The notes: generated by a model not told the origin, from the sequence alone. A DNA stretch of 64,000 nt from Cydia pomonella (GCF_033807575.1 NC_084708.1:3992501-4056500), one strand, 5' to 3'. Positions 10,503 through 22,479 are shown, numbered from the stretch's first letter. Program-made: numbers and translations.

Positions 10503-10784
10503 AAATAAATAATAATAATAATAAATAAATAAATATTATAGGACATTATTACACAAATTGACTAAGTCCCACAGTAAGCTCAATAAGGCTTGTGTTGAGG
10601 GTACTTAGACAACGATATATATAATATATAAATATTTATAAATACTTAAATACATAGAAAACACCCATGACTCAGGAACAAATATCCATGCTCATCACAC
10701 GAATAAATGCCCTTACCAGGATTTGAACCTGGGACCATCAGCTTCGTAGGCAGGGTCACTACCCACTAGGCCAAACCGGTCGTC
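10503..10784 (-). mobile_element. Full-length tRNA-derived SINE
   Basis: On the minus strand the element starts with a tRNA-like head containing an A box (TGGCCTAGTGG) and a B box (GGTTCAAATCC). It continues through GGCATTTATTCGTGTGATGAG, a central TATAT-rich stretch and CAAGCCTTATTGAGC, and ends in an ATT-rich tail. It has the same organisation as 59641-59920. Pol III internal promoter boxes are intact by eye. No ORF is expected or seen. Confidence 0.88.
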
Positions 10785-10785
10785 G

Positions 10786-11995
10786 AAAATATTGGTGCCT
10801 ACAATAACCATAGGTACATTCAAATCGGGAGATAAGAGACTTGCTCCTTCCTTTAACTACTACTTACAATGATTTTTGGAAATTCAACATTTAAGGGGTT
10901 GAAATATTTAACAACTTCGGGAATCCTAGTCAATCAAAAGAAAATTCGATTCAAGAATTTAAACATATACAATCTAAGAGACTCTGGTCTTGAAAGGGAA
11001 AGCTTAAATCAAACACCTCTTTTTATTATAAACTGTCGTATGTTTCATTCGGCTGAACCCTAACTACACAAATCACCTCACAGAAAAAAACAAAATTAAC
11101 ATGTTTTGAAATCCACGAGAGACAACCATTAGCTAGTTTTAGAATAAAAAGCGACATCTACCGGGAAATTGAATAAAGTGTTTTAACGAGACGTTTTATA
11201 CAAAACATTTACTTAGAACTATAATGGCACGGGTATGGGAATCCTCTTATGCCTCTCGCCGAAATCCTCTTACGTTCGAACCATTGAAACTTTGAAACCA
11301 ATATTGACGCAGTCTGGCCCTTCGTCTAGACTAGACATTTACACTTTAAACACACGATAAGCTAAAAAAACACTGGCAATATTTTTTTGAAAAGCAATGT
11401 ACCTACGCTATTTTCCATCAGCAATATATGGATTTATCATTTTATGATAGGTTATTGCGATGAGATTGCTGTATGAATAGAATCGGTACGAGTATTTATA
11501 TCTTGGTTATGCACTTGTTGACAAAATCCTACGCTCGCTTGGTCGTTTTTGAGATCATAATCATATTGGACGTTTTCGACAGATGAAAATGATGGTCCAA
11601 CGACGTAATAAATTTAAAAAGGTTTCACATTGGGTGAATCAAGTTGTTCGATAGAAAGGCAACGAGGATCTTCAAAGCACCCACTTCACTTAATTTAATA
11701 ACATCGTTAATTTAGAAAGTTCAAGCAGACCGCAGATTTTATTACAAATAAAATTTCTTCAAAAATAATTTCTCAAAACAAAACGCACTTTACAACAACA
11801 CTTGTGCCGTTGATGACTCCGAAACAATAAAACGGAAGAGATTGAAAAGCGAATAAATATCGCACAAAACAAAAATTGGACACGAAAATTAGATTCAAAG
11901 GGCGATACCGCGAGCGTTCGCCGCTGACAAAATGAAGTTTGATCCCATTTTTATTAAACTCGGGCTAACCGGGAAAAACAAATATCGTAGTTTCT
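10786..11995. other. Intergenic, nothing recognised
   Basis: AT-rich DNA. The 64-codon open frame at 10869-11063 has no recognisable motif. No RNA gene, tandem repeat or foldback found. Confidence 0.4.
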
Positions 11996-12085
11996 TTGTC
12001 CGTCTCTCTATAGCACTCGTATATGCAAGAGCGATAGAGAGGCAGATAACGAAATTTCGATATTTCGTTTTTCGAAGTAAAGCCG
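11996..12085. repeat. Hairpin repeat with CTCTATCGCTC motif, copy 1
   Basis: A short hairpin is formed by GTCTCTCTATAGCACTCG and CAAGAGCGATAGAGAGGC around a TATATG loop, followed by ACGAAATTTCGATATTTCG. The same hairpin plus trailing TTCCGATTTTCG-like sequence occurs at 62500-62622. Likely a small foldback element; it causes the overlapping minus-strand open frames here. Confidence 0.6.
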
Positions 12086-12290
12086 CAGACACGGAATAGA
12101 ATCGAGTGACATTTACTGGGCCGCTTGGCTGGCTGGCATTTACTGGGTAGGAGGAATGTTGTTAAAAACATTCGCGAATACGCTGGCGACAGCCAATTAA
12201 ATTAAGAGGAAAGACGTGAGTGGTTGTTCCGTAGAAACACGATTTCGTGGTACCGTTGTATTATTTTCTTTTCTAATAATAAACCTACCT

Positions 12291-12415
12291 AAAGGGGCCC
12301 CCTGATTAACAGTCCGCCGGACGGTATCGTCCTGTCAGTGAGAACAAAAAGTTGAGAGTTCCGAACACCTGACAGGCTGATAACATCCGGCGGACTGTTA
12401 ATCAGTGGGACCCTT
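12291..12415. mobile_element. Palindromic MITE, GGGGCCC family, copy 1
   Basis: The left arm (GATTAACAGTCCGCCGGA, then CCTGTCAG) and the right arm (CTGACAGG, then TCCGGCGGACTGTTAATC) are near-perfect inverses, giving a 125-bp foldback ending in AAAGGGGCCC / GGGACCCTT. A second copy lies at 62957-63079. Non-coding. Confidence 0.85.
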
Positions 12416-13904
12416 CATTCATTCGACTGTCGAAGGAGTTACGTTTTTAGAGCGTATGTTGACAAAGGTGTATTTTATATAATAAGCACAAATGCATTTT
12501 TTTGTCGGCGTCTTTTGGAATTGTGCTGAGGGCCTGCGCCGCCGAACCATGGTCCCTTAGCCCTAGGGTAAATACGCAAATGCCGCTGTATATTTATATA
12601 TTTTATATGAGCCTATCTCATAATTGTTGAACATGGCTTACAGCTTATACCGATTGAAGGATAACAAAGTGACATAGCCTATATTAAAATTTGGAAAGTT
12701 TGACCACTGTCGGTTATTTTTTAATATTTGTTATTGTCTCTTCTCCATTTGTTCGATTATGTTATATTTAGCGACGAACGCACGACTCATACAGAGAGAT
12801 CGGAAGCAGGGAGCCTACCGCCAAAATTGCTATTTGCGCCTGTCTATCACTCTTGCAGATAACTTCAGACAGTTCGGACACACAAGTCTAATTATTATAT
12901 TTAAATAGCGAAATACTCAAATATATTTAAGTTAAAATATCAGCGCAATATATTAGATTTATTTCAATTGCCTTCGACTAAGTGTGCAAAGACGGCATCG
13001 GCATGCCTCTCAAGATACATTAGTGACACTTGGAGTCAATCACAGGGAATAACCGGATTTCTCCTAGTCCGCGGCAGCCACGGATCCAATTCTACATTTC
13101 CAGGTAAATCGAATCTTCAGCTCAGAAGCGAAACCTAGCTTTTATTGCGCTGAGATTTCACACTCAACGGAAATATAAAGCTTCTCGATGAAAACATTGA
13201 TTTCAATAAATTAAATAGGGTTTCTAAAGAACTAGTGATTTGAATTTAAAATTAAAAGAGCGGGTGCTCAATGTTAGTATGTCTCACGAGAGTTTAAATT
13301 CGACGTTTTGAACTTATTTACTCGTATAAAACATCTAGGTATAGAACAGCGCAAAATTATGGGTTAGGGAAGGTCCTATATTTTTTGTGTACGATTTTTT
13401 CACAGAGACTTTTAGTTGAAAATTAGCAAAACGAAAAAATAATCTGCTTTCCCCTATGCATTTTCCCGCGCGAGAAACTGTCAGTCTTTTTAACGTAATT
13501 AGACTATACAAAATACTCTAAAATTCACTCTTCTTTAACTCTCTTTAATAAGTGTTTTCAGACCGTTCATCCGGGCGTAAGTCCTAACAATGGGCCAGAA
13601 TACCCAACGGTTTAAGCCTGAAAAACTGTTAAAAATGTTAAAATTCTCAACGTAATGAAAGAACTATTTGGAAAACTCCGGAAACACGGCTCGCGCAAAA
13701 TAAACCCACTTGTAATTTAAATTCCCAGCTGAATTTTAGTGCTTTTGAAACTCGCTGGGTGCCCTTAAAGTAACTGTTTTACGTTAGTTAGGTACGTTTA
13801 ATGTTAACGTTGAATAAACATAAGGTAATTTTATTGTATCGATTCGTTTAACTGATTAGAACCGAGTCACGACTGATTGTGTTGTAGTTTTATAGATACT
13901 TCTG
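12416..13904. other. Intergenic, nothing recognised
   Basis: No ORF with a recognisable domain and no clear repeat boundary. A GACCGTTCATCCGGG motif at about 13561 also occurs near 2229, too short to define a repeat. Confidence 0.4.
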
Positions 13905-14090
13905 TACCCCTAGTGTAAATAAATTCGATTTCGAAACGTGACGTACGCGTTTGCGTTTAGTCTCATTTTGTATTGGATTTAGAAAGAGCGCGCCAAGCGG
14001 GACGTTTTGGGAGCTCAAAATCCTATACAAAATGAGACTTAACGCAAACGCGTTCGTCACGTTATGATGTCGATCAAATTTACACGGGTA
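13905..14090. mobile_element. Foldback MITE, TACCCCTAGTG family, copy 1
   Basis: The inverted arms contain GACGTACGCGTTTGCGTTTAG and AGTCTCATTTTGTAT on the left, mirrored on the right. They surround a short core with GCGCGCCAAGCGGGACGTTTTGG. The terminus TACCCCTAGTGTAAAT is mirrored imperfectly as ATTTACACGGGTA. Copies 2 (37472-37660) and 3 (57298-57486) share the same layout. Non-coding. Confidence 0.87.
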
Positions 14091-14729
14091 CTGATGTTTA
14101 TTTCATCTAGCAACATTGTACGTCAAATGTCACATTCTTTAATTTCTACTGGCTATCCACCATTCGAAATTACATTCAGCCATTTTAGATTGATGAAAAT
14201 ACTGACTTGACTAGTCATGGCCGATGCAACGTGCCTTCGCTTTAATTTCTTTTAAAGTTAAAATATCAGTTCCTCTGGACTCCCTGCCTTCTGAATTCTG
14301 TTTTGTTGTGACTAACTTAATTTGTGAGAAAGAAAACTAGAAGATTATAGAAAATCCAGCGACCCACTCTACGAGGGAGTCACAAGTAATTTCATCTCAC
14401 CGACAAGGTAGGTTTTTCGAGTCCCTTCTTATTTTTCGAGTCCATTTTCGTTCTTACTTTATTCTGCTCCTAACATTTGATCTCGCTAGTATTACAATTT
14501 TCACCACACCAACTGGTAAAGGCCCTCTTGATTGTTCAAAAACTAATGAGAAAGTTGCATTTTATCCACATGTGGGGCAAAGTAATCAGATGCAAATTTT
14601 GAGTCGTTTCCTTATGTGAGCTGGTAGAATTGACTTCCAAATGAAGATTTTGGATGATAAATATTTAATTACGTTCATTTGGATTTGATTTGGTTTGCTT
14701 TTTTTTTGCTATTTCATAGTTATTATTTT
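14091..14729. other. Intergenic, nothing recognised
   Basis: AT-rich, no domain-bearing ORF and no clear repeat structure. Confidence 0.35.
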
Positions 14730-14935
14730 CCTCGCGTTGGTGTAGTGAAAAATGTTGTGTTTCATTCGGAGGCAATGTTTGTTTACCCTCGCAACGCTCA
14801 AGATTCCACTTCTCGAACCACTCGCTACGCTAGTGCTTCAATTTTGGAATCATTCGCTTGCTCGGGTATCAATATTAGCACGAGCGGTTAAAAAACAACT
14901 TTGCCCCCTTGTAAAACAAATAACTATTACAATGT
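14730..14935 (-). repeat. Dispersed lepidopteran-type repeat
   Basis: On the minus strand the sequence runs TTTGTTTTACAAGGGGGCAAAG, then CGAGCAAGCGAATGATTCC, CGTAGCGAGTGGTTCGAG and GCGTTGCGAGGGTAAAC. I associate this series with a common lepidopteran repeat (memory, not searched). It accounts for the two overlapping plus-strand open frames at 14679-14997, which I do not regard as genes. Confidence 0.45.
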
Positions 14936-16562
14936 CACTAATACTCGGAAACACTATCGCGACAATATTGACAGACAAGTATAATGATAATTATTGATAG
15001 TGATAATATCAAAAGTAAAACCTAAGTTTGACAACGACAACGTAGCCAGTGAGAATACTACACATAATATTGTATTATATTGTCGTTAGTCGCGCGTGCA
15101 TTTCTCTCGTACTTGTCCGTACATGTATAGAGAGACACACGGACAACTGACATTATTGAGACATCATTTTCACAATGTAGGTTAGAATTGGCCTCCTATT
15201 CTGTGATAAAGGTAACACTTTCTCTCTAGGAGCCGTTTGTTATATATTCAGGACGCCTTTGCCTTTACGTACTACAGCAGATGACTACCTGCTAGACGGG
15301 TCATGCTAGACAACTCGCACAGTTTCCACTCCTTGATAAAGGTAACGAATCTCGCAATTTCCTATGCAGCTGCTCCGGTCATCGGCCGCCACCGCTCTAG
15401 CTCTAGTGCCACTTCTTAATATTTAAAAAAATGTACACATATTGATGAAAGAATAAGGATCAAAGTTAAATGGCCTTCTAAAAGTTTGAATCATGTGTCG
15501 AAAGATGGCAGTAAATTTACTGTGGCTACAAAGTTTTTATTGCCAATCCACCTCTATTTCGAATTCTCTTTGCCGCTAGACGGACCAAAGATGGATTATA
15601 AACAAAATTAGTGCATGAATCATAAACAATTCCGGATCAACACGGATTAGTGGTTCCATACTCAAATGGGAATTTTCTTGAACATAGGTGCAAATAACTG
15701 ATGTTTTTCAGAGCCAATACTAATATAAATAAAATACCACTTACAGTTCACAGTAAAAGTCTACAGTGGGGTAGTCTGTGTCCTAGGTTCAGGACTATAA
15801 GTCACAAGCGGACAAGAGGAAGGTAGTCCAGAGACAAAAGTGCCCTCGCCTGATAAATGGCGTGTCGTGTGGTTAAAAAAAAGAGGTTCTATATGTCGGG
15901 TTCATTGTTTTTAACTTGACTTACGTATTCGTCGATTTCTCGAAGACAAGAGGCAATGTTATTATTTAAATCCTCGTGGTAATGTTGCGCGCTGGCCACG
16001 ACATTGCGACATGACACGATCTATAGTTGGCTAACCCTAGATCGCGCAATTGGGTTCACAACTGGGTTGGCAGTGATCCTGAAGAACGAGTTGCACATAG
16101 ACTATTGTCAAATATTAATATTATATTACTAAAATTCGAATGCCTTCAGTTTGTCGCAGCCGCTAAATCAGATAGCGACACGCACCTTAACAATTACAAT
16201 CCCTTTTGGTACGATCGATAATTTCGAGTAATTTCTTCACGGTTCAGGGATTTCTTTGTCATATCTATAAATTACGTGATTGAATCGTATTGTGAAATGT
16301 AATTATGCTTTTGGGCTTTTAAGAGCCGCTTAAGTAATTCCTATTTTAAGTAATTGGACTTTTTAAAATTAGAATCATGATAATTGTAGGTAATTTGAAG
16401 GAACGGACTATTTTCAAGCAAAGACGAGAAGAAGGAATTTCGGATTGATATATAGGTTTTTTTTATGAACATAAGGCCCACATGAGTGTGAAGTATATAT
16501 TCGTCTTTTTTTCGTGTTTTAGATGCCTGTTTGCATGTTTCAAGAGAGAATATTACAACTTT
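14936..16562. other. Intergenic, nothing recognised
   Basis: No gene, RNA or clear repeat. A direct motif TGATAAAGGTAAC occurs at about 15202 and 15333, but the surrounding sequences do not align convincingly. Confidence 0.35.
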
Positions 16563-16917
16563 TGGACCCGGGTACGTCCTTAAACTACGTCCAAAAGAGA
16601 GGTATGGGCATTGTGGTGATGTCATCTCGCTTTGTGTGGTAGGGCACAGCCAGTGGATGTCATTCCAGATCTAGAGCAGAGCCCAACTGAGGAAGTACCT
16701 CCGCCTTACAGAAAACAGTAGCCAAATAACACTAGACCCCACTCATAGTGTTGTGTTCCTGCCGGTGAGTAAGGTTGCCAGAGCTCAACGAGGGGGCGCG
16801 GGGTTAGGGTCGGCAACGCGCATGTAACTCCTCTGGAGTTGCAGGCGTACATAGGCTACGGAGACTGCTTACCATCAGGCGGGCCTGTTTGCCACCGACG
16901 TAGTATATAAAAAAAAC
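16563..16917 (+). mobile_element. Poly(A)-tailed non-LTR element with LINE-like tail (copy b)
   Basis: Starts at GGACCCGGGTACGTCC, as copy a does on the other strand (883-1249), runs through GAGGTATGGGCATTG and CCAGATCTAGAGCAGAGCCC, and ends with the tail GACTGCTTACCATCAGGCGG, TTGCCACCGACG and an A run at 16909-16916. The identical start of two copies suggests a defined 5' end rather than random truncation. No reverse transcriptase. Confidence 0.8.
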
Positions 16918-18288
16918 TGCATAGTAAGTAAAACCAGTGTATACTCAAAGGTTCTAAGCTGGTTCGCTTCGCGGTCTAGTCAGAGCAGTTAATGAAACCA
17001 ATTGTTAACCAATATAACGTACTAATTAAGTACGTTTTCTTGTGCATGGTAGGTTCTGTCTTGTGAGCTACGTTGAATGCATAAACTTACATTTACACCT
17101 TGCGCCAAAAATCTGCAGTCTCCTGTGCTGCCCCCTACGGTTAATGCTCGCTCCCTGTATAATACAAGAATGAAAACAACATTAACTTAGATAAGCTTTG
17201 AGTTGTATAAAATTGTTTTTTTTTTATAAGTTGTGATAGCATTGTTTAAATTTGCGCGCACATTGTTATATTGTTATTCCATTTCTATGTGTGAGTACCT
17301 GTAATTGGCTTTGTATTGTTACCCAAATCTGCATAATGTTTTTGTAGCTGTTGGTATAAATAAATAAATAACATCGAAGCGGAATCATTTTCCCCGCAGC
17401 ACTCCAGTCGCAAAAGAAAACCAATGTGAAACGAAACGCAAATGTCCGTATTCCGTGCGTTTTTTTAGTTACCCGCTCGTTAGTGTGTTCAATTCGTTTA
17501 TTCGTTTTATCTACTTTTTGATGATGATGGTGTCCTCCCAGACGTATACGTTGACGGCGAAATCTTGATAAGATTTTTTATTTATTAATATAGTTTATTA
17601 ACTATTACGCGCATGGGCGCGAGAGTGACTTGCAAATCCAAATTTGGTTTTGAAAGTTCGGTTGCACGGAACACAGTAGAGCTGTCCAGATGAGTTGTAT
17701 GTATAGTTGTAGGAGAGCTTGGACCGAGTTTTTCGGAGCTGACGTTTGGCGTCAAGATCTTCAAGCCGTGTCAAGAAAAAAATAATTTTAAACTAAAATT
17801 AAATTCCGATTAAACTGTTTTCTATTCAGCTTGCTGTGGACTCTTAATTCAATAACAAATGATTTCATGTCATTAGATGCAGAATCTCAAGTCTTTATAA
17901 AAATAAGTTTTTACAAAGTAAAAAGTTTGTTAAGCATTGTTCGATAAACAGGTACACGAGTTGACGGGAACAAAAGACTCCTAAGCAGGAAGTGAGCTGA
18001 GTTAAGCGGTAGTTAACTTAATAATTACTTTCTGAACATTCACGATCAATAAGCTTATTATGTACTTTTTGAAAGTCATTCTCGAGTTATATAGAGAGAG
18101 TTCCCCTGTTTATGAGGGGTAGTTAAAAATAATATTAATAAGTAACTTTTTTATCTACACACATAAACCCTCTATGATGCCTTCAAAATCCGTAAGTAAT
18201 ATTTTGTTCCAACAAATTTCTTATCTGTGATAATATTGTAATTGCTTTATAACTACATCGAAATCGATTTGATGTCATTAAAATTTGC
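16918..18288. other. Intergenic; possible retroelement 3' end near 17250-17372
   Basis: Around 17350-17372 the sequence ends in ATAAATAAATAAATAAC after TGCATAATGTTTTTGTAGCTG, a pattern often seen at LINE 3' ends, but I cannot assign it. The rest shows nothing. Confidence 0.3.
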
Positions 18289-18366
18289 AGTCTGTTCCGA
18301 AAGAGAAGAGTCGTGGGATGTATTGGGCCCCATACATCCCACGACTCTTCTCTTTCCGCACAGACT
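18289..18366. mobile_element. Near-perfect 78-bp hairpin (minimal foldback element)
   Basis: AGTCTGTTCCGAAAGAGAAG and the following GTCGTGGGATGTAT are mirrored by ATACATCCCACGAC and CTTCTCTTTCCGCACAGACT around a GGGCCC centre. Arms of about 36 bp show only two or three mismatches, so a transcript would fold into a pre-miRNA-sized hairpin. Short palindromes of this kind are usually minimal MITEs; nothing in the sequence shows that it is expressed. Confidence 0.75.
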
Positions 18367-18875
18367 AAAATATCTCTAAAAAAAAAGCAATTCGATTTGA
18401 TCTCTATTCTATTATCAGTCGACATGCCTTTTTGTTCAAAATGAAATGTCAATTTTGACATATCTCGCATGTTAGTTTGTATCGGAAATAGACTCCCGAC
18501 TCTAGTTTATCTCTGAATAAAAAAAACTACGAATGCGTGACAAAAGTTTTCATTATACTGCCATTCGACGTACAGTTTATCTTTTGAATTAAACGTTTTA
18601 AGTATAAAATGAATAAGTTGTTGTTTTTAAAGTAACTATAGCAAAAGTTTCGTGTAAAATGAGCGATAAAAATATCTCGGTGACACCACCACATATCCGC
18701 GAGTTCCGCCAAAAGAGCAACGATGTCCCAACGTTGGCTGTAATTTGGGTTAGTGAATACATCATAGAAAGTGTATAATATGTGTGTAGATAAAATAGTG
18801 TATGTAACTGTACATAATTAGGCATTAAAACACTCGTTAATGCCTTTTATTATGTAGCAGTCACATAAAGTACTA
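18367..18875. other. Intergenic, nothing recognised
   Basis: Contains short open frames on the minus strand (18527-18825) with no recognisable domain. Confidence 0.35.
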
Positions 18876-19140
18876 TTATACAGTAAGTAAATTAACTAAA
18901 AGCATTTACTCAAACCCGTTAATATTTAGATCATACTGAACATGTTTCATTATGGGACCAACCCCGAAATCGCGAAAAAAAAAAAATTCTCCCATTCCCA
19001 ATTTCAGCGTGAGACCTGCCAAAATGTACGACATAGCCAAATTTTATTTCGGGGTTGGTTCCATGGTAAAATTTGCTCAGAATGACCTAAATATTAACGG
19101 GTTTGAGTACCTGGTTTTAGTTAATTTACATACTGTATAA
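18876..19140. mobile_element. 265-bp foldback MITE with ~95-bp arms
   Basis: The left arm (18876-18972) and the right arm (19045-19140) are inverted copies. Shared blocks include TAAATTAACTAAAA, ACTCAAACCCGTTAATATTT and CCAACCCCGAAAT. A loop of about 70 bp separates them, and the ends read TTATACAGTA / TACTGTATAA. The 62-codon open frame at 18952-19140 falls inside and is not a gene. Confidence 0.88.
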
Positions 19141-19893
19141 GGTGCTAACAAATTAGCTACCAATCATTTTACAGCTGATAGTACTCGGCTCCTGGAGTAT
19201 ATGTAAGCATGAAACATAATAGGTTTTATGATTTTTTTTTTTGAAGAAAATTGGAAAACATCTTGTTAATGAGATAATAAAATGAGGCCTCATTGAACAG
19301 ATTCTAGAACCTCTTTTACCTAACTCTTCGCTGGCCACACTATAACTTGAACTAATTCCCCATTAGATACTAATTCAAAGCACCTTTTACTATTAGTGCT
19401 TGGACGTGTACAGTCAGATACAGAAATAGCTAAGTGGTAGGTGTTCAAATAAAATAAATTCGGGAGCCCGATCCAGGTTTCACGACGATTAGGGTTTTAA
19501 TTTTATTTTAAAGGTCGCATCTTTTAAAAAATGCGCAATTGTGTTGTGAATCGAACTTATCGATTACTTTTTTTTGTTAAAACTTACATAAAATTAAAAA
19601 TCAAAAACATGATATACACGCTCCTGAGCACCCACAGCCATCTCAATCACACTCTCGTTCAGTGAGAGTGAGACAACCTGAACCTACTGATTATTATGAA
19701 AACGTTTAGCTACTTCTGCCCCTGACTATAATCAGAAACATCTATGATAATATATAATTATAGGTACTATAGAGCTTAATACTTTTCCTCGATTAAATAA
19801 AAAGTAAAAATAATTATCGACGTCCCCATTGCACTCGACATTTTAATTAAAAAATAAGACCTCAGAGTCCATAAGACTTTGATTACTTAGGAT
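19141..19893. other. Intergenic, nothing recognised
   Basis: AT-rich, no domain-bearing ORF. Confidence 0.35.
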
Positions 19894-20120
19894 TCGATTC
19901 GAAGAATGAGATACGATAACGATAAGTTCTGGTTTAGATAAGTTCTCATTTAGATATCGTTTGTATGTCGTATATTTAACAGAAGCAGCTCGATTCGGGC
20001 AACCAATGTCAGTTTGACGTTAGAAATATCGTAGATAGATCTTATTGGTCAACGTTTAGCTATCGATATTTTAAAGATCTTTTCAAAATTTTAAACGTGT
20101 CGCAAGCATTCTTCGAATTG
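19894..20120. mobile_element. Possible MITE with CGATTCGAAGAATG ends
   Basis: CGATTCGAAGAATG at 19894 is mirrored by CATTCTTCGAATTG ending at 20120. The interior has AGTTCTCATTTAGATATCG and GTCAGTTTGACGTTAG. Only the terminal 14 bp are clearly inverted, so the element type is uncertain. Confidence 0.5.
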
Positions 20121-20356
20121 GGAAAAAAGAACAAGAAGGAGGTCTCAGTTTGAACAATTTTGATACGACCGTGAGTCGTGTCCACAGGGATCTAACGCCC
20201 ACCAACAACTACGAGCGATATGCCTATATCGGCACGGTGAAATTTGACACCTGAAACTGCCAATTTCCTGTTCATTTTAGGGTCAGTAAGTAACGACGGT
20301 ACGTAGCATTAATATTTACTTCAGACCACCAATGAACGTCGAATTGTTGAAAAAAT

Positions 20357-20501
20357 TGGGTACTTAGCCAACGGGCCAATCGTTAACGCTCCGTAGCGTA
20401 GCGTAGTCATGTCTCTCTATCACTCTTCCACTGCGACAGGGTCATTTGCGTTTCGTTCGCTACGGAGCATAAACGATGGGTGACGTTGGCTACGCACCCT
20501 G
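20357..20501. mobile_element. Palindromic MITE, TAGCCAACG family
   Basis: The left arm (TAGCCAACGGGCCAATCGTT, ACGCTCCGTAGCG) and the right arm (CGCTACGGAGC, AACGATGGGTGACGTTGGCTA) are inverted over about 45 bp, with ends GGGTACTTAG / CTACGCACCC. Non-coding, about 145 bp. Confidence 0.8.
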
Positions 20502-20768
20502 ATTTTTCGTGAGAACTGATCAGTGGTGAATTGTGAGGTCTCTTCCGCATCCCTGCTGTGGAGTGTATATTCGCGCCCCACCGTGTGGGGCGGTCATTCG
20601 CCGTCGTTTTGGGGACGACTGTACGATCTGCTGAAACGATCAGTGTACCCCGCTAACGCTAATTGGTGCTCACGATCAAGGTTGTGTTAAAACAAGATTA
20701 AAACCATATCAAATGAGAGGTCAAAACCAAAACTAATTTAACAAACAAATTTGTTAATTTTATTTCCT

Positions 20769-21191
20769 TTATTGGAGAAACAACAGAACTACAATAATAG
20801 TAATAATAGATCCGCAGGGCAGCTTGTGGCAAGCTGTTGGGTAGTAACGACCCCACGGACCCGAGTACTCCGGTCGGTCAGGGTCTCCGTCTCCGGCGTG
20901 TCTTCGTCGGTCGGAGTGGAGAGAGGAGTCGTTAGAGCTAAATGCTCCAGGGGTGGAAGTGAAGAATTGCATAAGACGCGAGTTGGCACAGTGGCTGTTA
21001 TCAGCCAATTGGTAGGAAGCGCCGTACGCCGACACCCCTGAGCCGCTCACACCGGTGTTGCTCCTAGTCGTCTTAACGACGGCATTTTCAGGGGTCCATC
21101 TAGTGGGCGACGAGTCACCGCCTGCCTCGACAACTAGTGAAAACATTGTTATGGCAGGTGCACGGACATCTTTGCAATAACTCAGTGTCAT
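20769..21191 (-). CDS. Unrecognised 140-codon ORF in a GC-rich block, probably part of a retroelement
   Basis: An ATG with A at -3 opens a 140-residue frame beginning MTLSYCKDVRAPAITMFS and containing EAGGDSSPTRWTPENAVV. I recognise no domain. The hydrophobic C-terminal tail (IITIIVVLLFLQ) comes from the AT-rich flank and may be spurious. About 200 bp upstream a TATAAAT lies on the same strand (21394-21388), so the block has a possible promoter. The GC-rich composition contrasts with the flanks. I suspect the 5' or internal part of a dispersed retroelement, but this is only an impression. Confidence 0.3.
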   Translation of the reverse strand: MTLSYCKDVRAPAITMFSLVVEAGGDSSPTRWTPENAVVKTTRSNTGVSGSGVSAYGASYQLADNSHCANSRLMQFFTSTPGAFSSNDSSLHSDRRRHAGDGDPDRPEYSGPWGRYYPTACHKLPCGSIITIIVVLLFLQ

Positions 21192-21387
21192 TGTTCACCC
21201 AAACTTCAATCCATAGACCGTCCACAATTCACTTTTCACTTCACTAAATGCCTGCTGCGACCGGTTCATGGGTGTCTATTGTTTCGCCTGTAAGCGAGTT
21301 CCAGCAAGAGTTCTACATAAATGACTTTAAAGCTCTCCAAGGATGTGTTGGATCTATATCCCCACGCAAGCCTATCAAAAGACCGGC

Positions 21388-21394
21388 ATTTATA
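21388..21394 (-). promoter_or_regulatory. TATA-like box upstream of the 140-codon ORF
   Basis: TATAAAT on the minus strand about 200 bp before the ATG at 21191, inside an otherwise mixed-composition stretch. It could be a retroelement promoter; no other core promoter element is certain. Confidence 0.25.
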
Positions 21395-21480
21395 GGCCCG
21401 TGAAATCCAAGGAGATACAGTAATAATAGTACACTCGTAAATGATAATTGATGAGTTATACAGTTCAATAGACGTGTAAA

Positions 21481-22396
21481 TACTTAAAAAAAAATCTTTA
21501 TTATCTATTTACAGACATAGTAAGCATTTGCGGGGGCCTCTCTTTAGGCTTACAAGGGCTGTGTTGAGACGTCCCGCACTTCCACAACCGTAATTACTTA
21601 TAATTACTACGCTAAATATGTAGATAACGCTGTAATGCTAAGCTAATGTTACGGTTTTGAACTGGTTTCGATACGATCTTATCGTATTAAAATGAGACCA
21701 AACACGTAACAAATTTTTAAAACAAAATCAGCCTCTGAGAATGCATTTCCAGTATTCCCTGGACGTTTAATCGCTAGTTAGAGTAATCTGCTGATTGCTG
21801 GATTGCCTGACGGAATGAGTTCAGCTCAACAAGTGTTGTTGGGGCTTATTGTTTGTGTACTATACTGTTACATTTCTCAGCTTTTGTTTATTTATTGTCG
21901 CACCGCGCAAGATAGATAGCTGTCAATTCAATATGCATCTCCAAAGAATACAACAAGATATATGGATAAAAAAAAGTTTGTTAAAACTGGTGTCTTTTCC
22001 GTGGACTTTAAAAAAGTTAAGAGCTTTGGATACGTCTTTCTAAACTATTACCATGACTATAAGAATACGAGTAAAGTAAGAAAATTAAGCTTCAAAGTCC
22101 GTATTTCTTCATAACATGAACTTATAGTTCAATAAGTTTATGACCCATGTAGCAGTACGAGTATGTACAGCTATCTTTCTACAAAGAAGAAAAAGCATAG
22201 TTGTGACTACATCTTTTTTGAAATTTTGTTGATTAACTTTACACATTCACTGCCACCGACCCGCTAGACAGGTTCTCTGTTCGTAGGTGCTCTTCGCTAC
22301 ATACTTTTCCCGTGTTATAAAGTAATTATTAAAACAAAACACATTCCGTTTTTTACACACTTTTATTTAGCTTCACCGCGTATCTTCTTTGTATAC

Positions 22397-22400
<4 letters not shown>
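21481..22400. other. Intergenic, mostly unrecognised
   Basis: No gene. A fragment near 22250-22300 (AGACAGGTTCTCTGTTCGTAG) resembles the repeat at 7066-7170. The 64-codon open frame at 21849-22043 has no recognisable motif. Confidence 0.35.

Positions 22401-22452
<52 letters not shown>
22401..22452. repeat. (TA)n microsatellite
   Basis: About 25 uninterrupted TA units follow a TACATAT lead-in. A simple repeat, likely length-variable between individuals. Confidence 0.95.
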
Positions 22453-22456
<4 letters not shown>

Positions 22457-22479
22457 CTTCAAATCTTGTAACTTAAATT

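Noticed and set aside
18952..19140. 62-codon frame
   Set aside because: Falls within the 265-bp foldback element; ends at the terminal repeat.
22381..22460. Origin of replication or regulatory role for the (TA)n tract
   Set aside because: A plain microsatellite with no accompanying motif.
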